Assembly: GCA_964236445.1 (NCBI GenBank)
Contig: CAXSDR010000138.1
Location: 1 to 6,831, forward strand
Reading direction: 5' to 3'
Origin: CAXSDR01 sp964236445
Lineage (GTDB): Bacteria; Actinomycetota; Actinomycetes; Motilibacterales; Motilibacteraceae
DNA: 6,831 nt
Positions 1 through 6,777 of this stretch are shown here, one piece after another; the stretch's first letter is position 1; each line of letters starts with the position of its first letter. The position numbers were made by a program, and so were the translations under genes. The notes beneath the pieces were generated by a model. That model was not told where the DNA came from, did not search any database, and saw nothing but the letters and a program-made list of their open reading frames with translations.

Positions 1-238
1 AGCCCTGCATCCGTCGCCGCCGCACCAGCGCGTCGATCAGCGTGTGCTCGAACGCATGCCCCAGGTGCAGGCTGCCCGTGACGTTGGGCGGGGGGATGAC
101 GATGACGTAGGGCTCCCGCTCGCTCGTCGGGTCGGCGACGAAGTAGCCACGGTCGACCCAACGCTCGTAGAGCGGGCCCTCCACCTCGCTGGGGGCGTAC
201 TGCGGGGAGAGGGGCGAATCCTGCGGCGATTGCGTCAC
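1..238 (-). CDS. valS: Valyl-tRNA synthetase, N-terminal part (runs off the window)
   Basis: This is the first 79 codons of a class I aminoacyl-tRNA synthetase, the cytosolic enzyme that charges tRNA-Val with valine using ATP. The translation begins VTQSPQDSPLSPQYAP (V read as Met) and reaches the hallmark IPPPNVTGSLHLGHAF at residues 48-63. HLGH at 58-61 is the class I HIGH signature that binds ATP, and PPPNVTG just before it is characteristic of ValRS. The Rossmann insertion, editing domain, KMSKS loop and anticodon-binding domain lie beyond base 1. The GTG at 236-238 is the first start in frame after a TAG at 248-250. No Shine-Dalgarno precedes it, but a -10 hexamer ends six bases upstream, which suggests a leaderless message. 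It lies 64 bp beyond the ABC permease stop and looks separately transcribed. The family call is secure; the exact start is very likely. Confidence 0.95.
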   Translation of the reverse strand, partial: MTQSPQDSPLSPQYAPSEVEGPLYERWVDRGYFVADPTSEREPYVIVIPPPNVTGSLHLGHAFEHTLIDALVRRRRMQG

Positions 239-244
239 CTGGCG

Positions 245-250
245 ATTCTA
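245..250 (-). promoter_or_regulatory. Predicted -10 hexamer of valS, positioned for a leaderless transcript
   Basis: The minus strand reads TAGAAT, which fits the actinobacterial -10 pattern TANNNT. It is followed by six bases (CGCCAG) and then the GTG of valS, so transcription would start at or beside the start codon itself. No clear -35 is seen 17-18 bases further up (AGAACG or AAGAAC), and no purine-rich ribosome site fits in the remaining six bases. The placement is seen in the sequence; use as a promoter is inferred. Confidence 0.5.
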
Positions 251-302
251 TGAGGCCGACGCCACCGCGTTCTTGCCGCCGTGACGCCCACTGCGCACTC
301 CC

Positions 303-1133
303 TCAGGCGTCGCGACGCTGCAGCAGCACAGCGCCGATGGCGAGGATGATGAGCCATTCGATCGTGAAGACGGCGTATCCGGCCCACGGTTGCAGCGTGC
401 CGGAGGCGTGGATCACCGAGGTGATCTGCGAGCCGGCGTTGCTCGTGAAGTAGCGCGTGATGGTGTCGCCGATCGAGCCGGGGATGAGGTTGGTCAACGG
501 CGGCACCACCAGCAGCAGGGCGACTGCCGCGACGATCGACCCGGCCGAGTGGCGCAGCAGCGTGCCGAGCGAGAAGCCGAACATGGCGGTTCCTGCGACG
601 TAGAGCCCGCCGCCCAGCAGACCCCTCGCGACACCGGGGTCACCGAGCGACGCGTCCACATCCTTCGTGGCATAGAAGAGGTTGCACAGCTCGAAGGAGA
701 TGAAGCAGAACACCAGGCCGATGACGAACGAGGACACGCCGATGATCACGGCCTTCGCGAGGATCACGCTGAGCCGCTTCGGGACGGCCACGAACGTCGT
801 GCGTACGCCACCCGTGGAGTATTCGGCGCTGATGACGAGCACGCCGAGCACGGCAACGGCGAGCTGGCCGAAGAACAGCCCGTTCATGGAGTTGCTCGTC
901 GGGTCGAACATCGCCTTGTCCTGGGCGTCGAGGTCGTTCCAGTTGGCCACCGTCCCCCACGCGATCAGCACGGAGAAGCCGATCGTCACCACGATCGCCG
1001 CCAGGATCGTCCAGAAGGTCGAGCGCACGGACCAGAACTTTGTCCACTCGGAACGGAGCACGTTGACGAATGTCGTCCTGCCGCGGCCGACAGGTGTCGG
1101 CGTCGGGGCGGTCTTGGCCAGCGTGGTGCTCAT
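303..1133 (-). CDS. ABC-2 type transporter permease, six membrane segments
   Basis: A 276-residue integral membrane protein, the likely membrane half of the exporter whose ATPase is encoded just before it. A cytoplasmic N-terminus rich in T, P and basic residues includes LRSEWTKFWSVRST (26-39), a motif typical of actinobacterial ABC-2 permeases. Hydrophobic segments lie at roughly 40-60, 86-104, 121-148, 172-192, 197-217 and 252-271, ending in a short basic tail (LQRRDA). There is no signal peptide or other domain. The ATG at 1131-1133 is only four bases past the ATPase stop, and its ribosome site (AGGGGAGATGA) overlaps the end of the ATPase gene, so the two are translationally linked. The substrate cannot be read from sequence; relatives include BcrA/BcrB-like peptide-antibiotic exporters and many orphan pairs. 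The ABC-2 permease call is firm and the function is open. Confidence 0.88.
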   Translation of the reverse strand: MSTTLAKTAPTPTPVGRGRTTFVNVLRSEWTKFWSVRSTFWTILAAIVVTIGFSVLIAWGTVANWNDLDAQDKAMFDPTSNSMNGLFFGQLAVAVLGVLVISAEYSTGGVRTTFVAVPKRLSVILAKAVIIGVSSFVIGLVFCFISFELCNLFYATKDVDASLGDPGVARGLLGGGLYVAGTAMFGFSLGTLLRHSAGSIVAAVALLLVVPPLTNLIPGSIGDTITRYFTSNAGSQITSVIHASGTLQPWAGYAVFTIEWLIILAIGAVLLQRRDA

Positions 1134-1137
1134 CGTC

Positions 1138-2064
1138 TCATCTCCCCTGGGGTGCGGCCGGAGCCGACTGTGCGTGATAATCGACGCTGTCGCGGGTGAG
1201 CTCCATGAACGCGTCCTCGAGCGACGAGCGCTGCGTGAACAGCTCGTGCAGCGTGATTCCTTCGGCCGCGGCCAGGTCGCCGACCTCGTCGGTGCTCACG
1301 TCCGTGAGCTCGACGAAGCCGTCGACCAACCGGCTCGGCCTGCCGCGTGCAGCAAGCAGGCTTGCCAGCCGGTCGGCGTGCGGTGAGCGGACCCGCACCT
1401 TTGCCGTCGAGTTGGTCTCGATGAAGTCCTGGGTGCCGGTGTCGGCCAGCAGCTTGCCGCGCCCGATGACGATGAGGTGGTCGGCCGTGAGCGCCATCTC
1501 CGACATGAGGTGGCTGGAGACGAAAACGGTCTTGCCGTTGCTCGCCAGCTGACGCATGAAGTGCCGGATCCACACGATGCCCTCGGGGTCGAGCCCGTTG
1601 ACCGGCTCGTCGAACATCAGCACCTTCGGGTCGCCGAGCATCGCGGCGGCTATCCCGAGCCGCTGCGACATGCCGAGGGAAAAGCCCTTGATGCGCTTCT
1701 TCGCCACCGCCGTGAGGCCGGTGAGGTCGAGGACCTCGTCGACGCGGCGTGACGGCAGCCCGTTGGACTGGGCGAGGGCGTGCAGGTGTGACCGTGCCGA
1801 GCGCCCACCGTGCACGTCCTTGGCGTCGAGCAGCGCCCCCACCTCGTTGAGCGGTGCGGTCGCGGCGGCGTAGGGGCGGCCGTTGACCAGAGCCTCGCCG
1901 CCCGTCGGTCGGTCGAGGCCCAGGATCATGCGCATGGTCGTGGACTTGCCCGCACCGTTGGGTCCGAGGAAACCCGTGACGATGCCCGGGCGGACGGTGA
2001 AGGAAAGGCCATCGACGGCAAGCGTGTCGCCATAGCGCTTGCTCAGGCCGCGTGCCTCGATCAT
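1138..2064 (-). CDS. ABC transporter ATP-binding protein (BcrA-like, exporter type)
   Basis: A 308-residue cytosolic ATPase that should drive the permease encoded immediately downstream. Visible motifs in order: Walker A GPNGAGKST (34-42); a Q-loop region reading VGALLDAKD (75-83) with Asp in place of the usual Gln; an ABC signature FSLGMSQR (128-135) in place of LSGGQ; Walker B VLMFDEP (148-154) followed by the D-loop GLDPEG; and the switch His in SSH (His185). From about residue 215 a C-terminal extension of the kind found in ABC-2 exporter ATPases follows, ending in a disordered AQSAPAAPQGR tail. The ATG at 2062-2064 has a strong ribosome site (GGGGGAG, nine bases away). The variant Q-loop and signature recur in this exporter group as I know it, so they do not indicate a broken enzyme. 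Substrate unknown. Confidence 0.92.
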   Translation of the reverse strand: MIEARGLSKRYGDTLAVDGLSFTVRPGIVTGFLGPNGAGKSTTMRMILGLDRPTGGEALVNGRPYAAATAPLNEVGALLDAKDVHGGRSARSHLHALAQSNGLPSRRVDEVLDLTGLTAVAKKRIKGFSLGMSQRLGIAAAMLGDPKVLMFDEPVNGLDPEGIVWIRHFMRQLASNGKTVFVSSHLMSEMALTADHLIVIGRGKLLADTGTQDFIETNSTAKVRVRSPHADRLASLLAARGRPSRLVDGFVELTDVSTDEVGDLAAAEGITLHELFTQRSSLEDAFMELTRDSVDYHAQSAPAAPQGR

Positions 2065-2073
2065 GTCGCGTCA

Positions 2074-2080
2074 CTCCCCC
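2074..2080 (-). promoter_or_regulatory. Ribosome binding site of the ABC ATPase gene
   Basis: The minus strand reads GGGGGAG nine bases before the ATG at 2064, a strong Shine-Dalgarno match that fixes the start of the ATPase. Confidence 0.7.
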
Positions 2081-2093
2081 GTGATCAGGTGCT

Positions 2094-2109
2094 GTCGGCA
2101 GCCGCCGAC
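2094..2109 (-). promoter_or_regulatory. Small hairpin in the leader of the ABC operon
   Basis: GTCGGC (2094-2099) and GCCGAC (2104-2109) form a perfect six-base-pair stem with a four-base loop, 14 bases ahead of the ribosome site of the ATPase gene. It could affect translation of the leader, or it could be a chance GC-rich stem. Role unknown. Confidence 0.3.
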
Positions 2110-2115
2110 GAGATC

Positions 2116-2121
2116 AACTTA
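2116..2121 (-). promoter_or_regulatory. Possible -10 hexamer of the ABC operon
   Basis: The minus strand reads TAAGTT, which fits TANNNT, 52 bases before the ATPase ATG. No convincing -35 lies 16-18 bases upstream. It stands out as an AT-rich patch in very GC-rich DNA. Tentative. Confidence 0.3.
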
Positions 2122-2145
2122 GGGGGCGCACCGACTGTCGCGCCA

Positions 2146-2157
2146 TGACAGGTGTCA
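2146..2157. promoter_or_regulatory. Inverted repeat TGACA-N2-TGTCA upstream of the ABC operon, possible operator
   Basis: TGACA (2146-2150) and TGTCA (2153-2157) are perfect inverted arms two bases apart, about 25-40 bases upstream of the candidate -10 of the ABC genes. Such a site could bind a dimeric regulator. No regulator gene is in the window, so this is inference from symmetry and position. Confidence 0.3.
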
Positions 2158-2190
2158 CCAACGGGCGCGTGGCGGACGTGCGGCGCTTTC

Positions 2191-2204
2191 CGCTCACGTG
2201 AGCG
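2191..2204. terminator. Perfect 14-bp palindrome 30 bases after clpX; terminator or operator
   Basis: CGCTCACGTGAGCG is fully self-complementary. As RNA it folds to CGCTC / GAGCG with an ACGT loop. It begins 30 bases past the clpX stop, so it may end the clpX message, although no T-run follows on the minus strand. A double-stranded protein site is equally possible. It is not a ClgR box, because the CGC and GCG halves are eight rather than five bases apart. Confidence 0.35.
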
Positions 2205-2234
2205 AACGGGCACGAACGGCTGGCTGCGTCCTGG

Positions 2235-3524
<1,290 letters not shown>

Positions 3525-3774
3525 GCGGTGCTTGTCCTCTCATCGCGCTGGCCCGGAACCAACGCCGGCAGCCGGTCGTTGATGCTCCCCGGGACTGCAG
3601 GGTGCGTTCTGACGGTACTCCGTCGGCCGCTGCCGCGGGGGCTCTCTTCGTCGCAGTCCCCGTCGTGCTCGGTCCGTGTCGGCCGACCGGGTGACGACGA
3701 TGGTGCTGCGTCACCCGAGCGGCCTAGCACAGGGTCGACGACGTCATCGACCCAGACAGACGGTGCTGCGGTGA
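3525..3774. other. Intergenic region between clpP2 and clpX
   Basis: There is no convincing gene in these 250 bases; short open frames here have low-complexity R/G/T-rich translations and no family resemblance. The region holds an eight-base-pair hairpin (3688-3717) and a smaller GACGG-TACT-CCGTC stem (3611-3624). It must also carry the 5' leader of clpX, whose ribosome site AGAGGA is at 3535-3540. I see no clear -10/-35 pair for clpX and no ClgR-type CGC-N5-GCG box. Confidence 0.6.
3688..3717 (-). terminator. Candidate hairpin terminator of the clpP1P2 operon
   Basis: CGGGTGAC (3688-3695) and GTCACCCG (3710-3717) form an eight-base-pair perfect stem with a 14-base loop, starting 57 bases after the clpP2 stop. 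No T-run follows on the minus strand, which is usual for high-GC actinobacteria but weakens the call. Confidence 0.4.
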
Positions 3775-4531
3775 TCAGGACCTGCTGGTCAGGACCTGGT
3801 CGATCAAGCCGTAGTCGAGCGCCTCCGCCGGGCTGAGAATCTTGTCGCGCTCGATGTCGGTGCGCACGAGCTCGATGTCTCGCCCACAGTGGTCGGCCAG
3901 GGTCTGCTCCAGCCAGCCGCGCATGCGCAGGATCTCGCGCGCCTGGATCTCGATGTCCGACCCCTGACCGCCACCTTCGCTGTAGGGCTGGTGGATCAGG
4001 ATGCGACTGTTGCCCAGCGCGAAGCGTTTGCCCTTGGTGCCGGCCGCGAGCAGCACCGCCGCAGCGGACGCCGCCTGACCGAGGCACACCGTCTGCACGT
4101 CGGGCTTGACGAAGCGCATCGTGTCGTAGATCGCCGTCAGCGAGGTGAACGAACCGCCGGGCGAGTTGATGTAGATGATGATGTCGCGGTCGGGGTCCAT
4201 CGACTCGAGCACCAGCAACTGACTCATCACGTCGTTCGCGATGGTGTCATCTATGGCCTGGCCGAGGAAGATGATGCGCTCCTCGAACAGCTTGGTGTAG
4301 GGGTCGAGGCGCTTCCAGCCGTAGGACGTGCGCTCCTCGATCTGCGGCAGCACGTAGCGGCTGGACGGCGCCAGCGGGCCTTGGAGGCNNNNNNNNNNNN
4401 NNNNNNNNNNNNNNNNNNNNNNNNNNNNNNNNNNNNNNNNNNNNNNNNNNNNNNNNNNNNNNNNNNNNNNNNNNNNNNNNNNNNNNNNGGCCTTGGAGGC
4501 GTTGATCATGCGGATAGTTCAGCGATGTCAT
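3775..4531 (-). CDS. clpP2: ATP-dependent Clp protease proteolytic subunit ClpP2, interrupted by an assembly gap
   Basis: This is the second ClpP serine peptidase, which pairs with ClpP1 to form the mixed tetradecamer fed by ClpX or ClpC. The frame as given is broken by 100 N. The true start is ATG at 4529-4531 (MTSLNYPHDQRLQG), with GAGAG six bases and GAGGGAGA 13 bases upstream. The body after the gap (LQGPLAPSSRYVLP...) is in another frame. Both edges of the gap carry the same 12 bases; removing one copy plus the N run (112 nt) joins the frames into 645 nt, 214 residues. In that product the triad is Ser118 (GQAASAA), His143 (ILIHQP) and Asp192 (ERDK), spaced 25 and 49 as in ClpP. NSPGGSF is at 85-91. 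The gene starts 38 bases after clpP1 stops, so it is co-transcribed. The ATG at 4509 (MINASK) is a product of the gap and out of frame. Confidence 0.95.
4377..4388. repeat. 12-base sequence at the left edge of the N gap, identical to the right edge
   Basis: GGCCTTGGAGGC abuts the first N. The same 12 bases (4489-4500) abut the last N. This is the pattern left when two contigs that really overlap are joined with filler. It is best read as one genomic copy shown twice, not a true repeat. Confidence 0.85.
4389..4488. other. Assembly gap, exactly 100 N, inside clpP2
   Basis: A run of exactly 100 N, the conventional size for a gap of unknown length. Because its flanks are identical over 12 bases right up to the N, and collapsing them repairs the reading frame, it is most likely zero-length in the real genome. 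Nothing biological should be inferred from it. Confidence 0.95.
4489..4500. repeat. 12-base sequence at the right edge of the N gap, identical to the left edge
   Basis: Second copy of GGCCTTGGAGGC, starting at the first base after the N run. See the left-edge copy at 4377-4388. Confidence 0.85.
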
Positions 4532-4569
4532 GAGTGGCTCTCTATCTCCCTCGAAGTGTGGCGAGTCGC

Positions 4570-5190
4570 TCAGGCGGCTGTGCCGCCGCCGCCTGCCACC
4601 TGGCCGGCACTGCGGACGACGTGGTCGACGAAGCCGTAGTCCTTGGCTTCTGCGGCGGTGAACCAGCGGTCGCGGTCTGAGTCACGCTCGATCTGCTCGA
4701 CCGGCTGACCCGTGTGCTCGGCGATCAGCGCAGCCATCGTGCGCTTGGTGTAGAGCATCTGCTCGGCCTGGATCTTGATGTCGGAGGCCGTGCCGCCGAT
4801 GCCCCCCGAGGGCTGGTGCATCATGATCCGCGCGTGCGGGGTGGCATAGCGCTTGCCAGGCGCGCCTGCCGAGAGCAAGAACTGCCCCATCGAGGCAGCG
4901 AGGCCCATGGCCACCGTCGAGACGTCGTTCTGGATGAACTGCATGGTGTCGTAGATCGCCATGCCGGCGGAGACGGAGCCGCCCGGTGAGTTGATGTAGA
5001 GCGTGATGTCACGCGTCGGGTCCTCGGCGGCCAGCAGCAGCATCTGCGCACAGATGGCATTGGCGTTCGAGTCCTCGACGACCGAGCCCAGCACGATGAT
5101 GCGCTCGCGCAGGAGACGGTCGTAGACCCGAGCGTCGAGCCCGCCCTCTTGCACCCCGCTGCTGGCGGAGGGACTGCTTGCTGCGCTCAC
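4570..5190 (-). CDS. clpP1: ATP-dependent Clp protease proteolytic subunit ClpP1
   Basis: A 206-residue serine peptidase of family S14, the first of the two ClpP subunits that form the actinobacterial ClpP1P2 barrel. Catalytic residues are Ser100 (GLAASMGQ), His125 (MMHQPSGG) and Asp174 (SDRDRWF), spaced 25 and 49 as in E. coli ClpP. INSPGGS (66-72) and the handle-helix region around 131-150 are normal. SDRDRWFTAAEA resembles mycobacterial ClpP1 and separates it from ClpP2. A low-complexity N-terminus (about residues 2-12) is probably the part trimmed on maturation. The start is GTG at 5188-5190 with GGGGAG five bases upstream. The gene leads the clpP1-clpP2 operon (38-bp spacing), and its upstream region carries a ClgR-type box, so stress-induced activation by ClgR is expected. 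It is intact, including the family's usual length. Confidence 0.97.
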   Translation of the reverse strand: MSAASSPSASSGVQEGGLDARVYDRLLRERIIVLGSVVEDSNANAICAQMLLLAAEDPTRDITLYINSPGGSVSAGMAIYDTMQFIQNDVSTVAMGLAASMGQFLLSAGAPGKRYATPHARIMMHQPSGGIGGTASDIKIQAEQMLYTKRTMAALIAEHTGQPVEQIERDSDRDRWFTAAEAKDYGFVDHVVRSAGQVAGGGGTAA

Positions 5191-5195
5191 GAGGA

Positions 5196-5201
5196 CTCCC
5201 C
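5196..5201 (-). promoter_or_regulatory. Ribosome binding site of clpP1
   Basis: The minus strand reads GGGGAG five bases before the GTG at 5190. It supports that start over any internal one. Confidence 0.6.
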
Positions 5202-5223
5202 TGATCGGTCGACAACGTCACCG

Positions 5224-5229
5224 ACACTA
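5224..5229 (-). promoter_or_regulatory. Possible -10 hexamer of the clpP1P2 promoter
   Basis: The minus strand reads TAGTGT, which fits TANNNT, 33 bases before the clpP1 start. No good -35 is seen 17 bases upstream, which would fit a promoter that needs an activator. The ClgR-like box is centred about 49 bases upstream of this hexamer. Inferred from motif and placement. Confidence 0.4.
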
Positions 5230-5266
5230 ACGGTGGGGTCCGACAATCGATGCCCTGTCGTGGCGG

Positions 5267-5284
5267 TGTTCGCCGCTGGCGTAG
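5267..5284. promoter_or_regulatory. Predicted ClgR operator upstream of clpP1P2
   Basis: The plus strand reads TGTTCGCCGCTGGCGTAG. It matches the Streptomyces ClgR pattern GTTCGC-N5-GCG exactly. As I recall it, it also matches the Corynebacterium pattern WNNWCGCYNANRGCGWWS at all positions but the central A. It lies between tig and clpP1, 76-93 bases upstream of the clpP1 start, where ClgR activates clpP1P2 in other actinobacteria. No clgR gene is in the window, so the regulator's presence is inferred. Confidence 0.65.
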
Positions 5285-5297
5285 GGCGGACGTGAAC

Positions 5298-5310
5298 GCG
5301 CTGGCAGCGC
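5298..5310 (-). terminator. Weak hairpin directly after tig
   Basis: GCGCT-GGC-AGCGC forms a five-base-pair stem with a three-base loop, starting one base past the tig stop codon. It is short, with no T-run. It may contribute to ending the tig message, but readthrough into clpP1P2 is also plausible. Confidence 0.2.
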
Positions 5311-5311
5311 C

Positions 5312-6682
5312 TCAGTCGTGGTCGTGACCGGCGTGGTCGTCGGCACCCGCCGGCAGGTTGTCGAGCTCGCGCGGGCGCAGCTCCTCCAGGTCGACCACGT
5401 TGCCCGACGCATCGACGACCTTGACCGACTCGAGCACATGGGCGAGGGCCTTCCCCCTCACGACCTCGCTGACGAGGGCCGGAACCTGACCGGCCTGCAT
5501 GATCTGCTGCGCGAACTCTTCCGGCGCGATGCCGTACTGCTGGGCTCGGCGTACGAGGTGGCCCGAGAGCTCCTCCTGCGTGACGCCGATCTCCTGTGCC
5601 GTGGCGACCGCGTCGAGGATGAACTGCGACTTCACGGCGTCGGCCGCGCGCGACTCGAGCTCGGCGTCGAACTCGTCGGCCTCGCGACCCTCGGCCGCGA
5701 GGTATTGCTCCTGGGTGAGCCCGGCCTGCTCGAGCTGGTGGGCCAGGTCGTGGCGGCGCGCGTCGATCTCGGCCTTGACGACACCCTCGGGCAGCGGCAG
5801 CTCGACCTTGGCGAGCAGAGCCTCCAGGGCCTTGTCGCGCGCCTGGACTCCCTGCTCGAGACGCTTGGCGCGCTCGATGCGCACGCCCAGGTCGGAGCGG
5901 AGCTCCTCCAGCGTGTCGAACTCGCTGGCGGTCTGGGCGAACTCGTCGTCGAGATCTGGCAGCTCGCGCTCCTTGACGGAGGCGACGGTGACGGTGACCT
6001 CCGCCTGCTGGCCGTCGTTCGTGCCCACGAGCGTCGTGGGGAAGACGGTCGACTCGCCGGCGCTCAGCCCGGTGATCGCCTCGTCGAGCCCGTCGATCAG
6101 CGCGGTGGAGCCGACCTGGTAGGACATGCCGGTCGCGGTGCCGTCCTCGAGCACCTCCCCGTCGACAGCCGCCGACAGGTCGATCGAGACGAAGTCGTCG
6201 GTCTGCGCCGGGCGCTCGACACCCTTGAGGACGCCGAAGCGCTCGCGAAGCAGCTGCACCTGGCTGTCGAGGTCCTCGTCGTTCACGACGACGTCGTCGA
6301 CCACCACCTCCATGCCCTGGTAGTCGGGCAGGACGACCTCGGGACGGACGTCGACCTCGGCCGTGAAGATCAGCGGCTCACCATCGGCGAAGCCGGTGAC
6401 GTCGACCTCAGGCTGCCCGAGTGCCTGGACGCCCGACTCCTCGAGAGCCTTGCCGTAGAGCACCGGCAGCGCCTCGTTGACCGCCTCGTCGAGCACCGCG
6501 CCACGGCCCACGCGCTGGTCGATGATGCGCGCCGGGACCTTGCCCTTGCGGAAGCCGGGAATCGTCACCGACCCGCCGATCTTGCGGTAGGCCGCAGCGA
6601 GGTTCGGCGCCAGCTCGGCGAAGGGGACCTCGACGGTCAGCTTCGCGCGGGTGGGGCTGAGGGTCTCGACATCGGTCTTCAC
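5312..6682 (-). CDS. tig: Trigger factor, ribosome-associated chaperone and prolyl isomerase
   Basis: A 456-residue ATP-independent chaperone that docks at the ribosome exit tunnel and shelters nascent chains. The N-terminal ribosome-binding domain holds the signature GFRKGKVP at residues 43-50, the same place as in E. coli. An FKBP-type peptidyl-prolyl isomerase domain spans about 159-240, with YQVGSTALIDGLDEAI and GLSAGE typical of that fold. The rest is the helical substrate-cradling domain, containing the usual PDLDDEFA. It ends in a His/Asp-rich tail (DDHAGHDHD). The start is GTG at 6680-6682, with GAGGAG ten bases upstream; the product then opens MKTDVETLSPTRAKLTVEVPF as the family does. 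The earlier ATG at 6745 would add 21 unrelated residues and overlap the tRNA terminator. The order tig-clpP1-clpP2 is conserved across actinobacteria. Confidence 0.97.
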   Translation of the reverse strand: MKTDVETLSPTRAKLTVEVPFAELAPNLAAAYRKIGGSVTIPGFRKGKVPARIIDQRVGRGAVLDEAVNEALPVLYGKALEESGVQALGQPEVDVTGFADGEPLIFTAEVDVRPEVVLPDYQGMEVVVDDVVVNDEDLDSQVQLLRERFGVLKGVERPAQTDDFVSIDLSAAVDGEVLEDGTATGMSYQVGSTALIDGLDEAITGLSAGESTVFPTTLVGTNDGQQAEVTVTVASVKERELPDLDDEFAQTASEFDTLEELRSDLGVRIERAKRLEQGVQARDKALEALLAKVELPLPEGVVKAEIDARRHDLAHQLEQAGLTQEQYLAAEGREADEFDAELESRAADAVKSQFILDAVATAQEIGVTQEELSGHLVRRAQQYGIAPEEFAQQIMQAGQVPALVSEVVRGKALAHVLESVKVVDASGNVVDLEELRPRELDNLPAGADDHAGHDHD

Positions 6683-6692
6683 GGGCAGGGCG

Positions 6693-6698
6693 CTCCTC
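6693..6698 (-). promoter_or_regulatory. Ribosome binding site that fixes the tig start
   Basis: The minus strand reads GAGGAG ten bases before the GTG at 6682. It decides the start in favour of this GTG over the upstream in-frame ATG at 6745. Confidence 0.65.
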
Positions 6699-6746
6699 GA
6701 GAGAAAGGGATCTGGCTGACGTGGGCAAGTGGTGCGGACGTGCAAG

Positions 6747-6774
6747 CGCCCCGGCCAGTCGCGCTGCCGGGGCG
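6747..6774 (-). terminator. GC-rich hairpin terminator after tRNA-Pro
   Basis: CGCCCCGGC (6766-6774 read on the minus strand) pairs with GCCGGGGCG (6747-6755) in a perfect nine-base-pair stem with a ten-base loop, beginning four bases after the tRNA 3' end. It is followed on the minus strand by CTTGCACG with no T-run. It is the strongest hairpin in the window and well placed to end the tRNA transcript before tig. Confidence 0.65.
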
Positions 6775-6777
6775 GTG

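Noticed and set aside
390..1199. A 269-codon open frame on the plus strand opposite the ABC permease
   Set aside because: Its composition is dominated by R, E, H and D, typical of antisense frames in GC-rich DNA. The minus-strand frame has clear membrane segments and a coupled start.
4377..4500. A true direct repeat or mobile-element target duplication of 12 bases around the N run
   Set aside because: The repeats end exactly at the N boundaries and collapsing them repairs an essential gene, so contig overlap explains them better than an insertion.
4489..4509. ATG at 4509 (MINASK) as the start of ClpP2
   Set aside because: It reads in frame with the body only because of the 112 inserted bases. 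After collapsing the overlap it is out of frame, and the ATG at 4531 with its ribosome site gives the family-like N-terminus.
6683..6745. Upstream ATG at 6745 as the start of trigger factor
   Set aside because: The extra 21 residues are unlike any trigger factor N-terminus and start inside the spacer behind the tRNA terminator. The GTG at 6682 has a good ribosome site and gives the usual MKTDVE opening.
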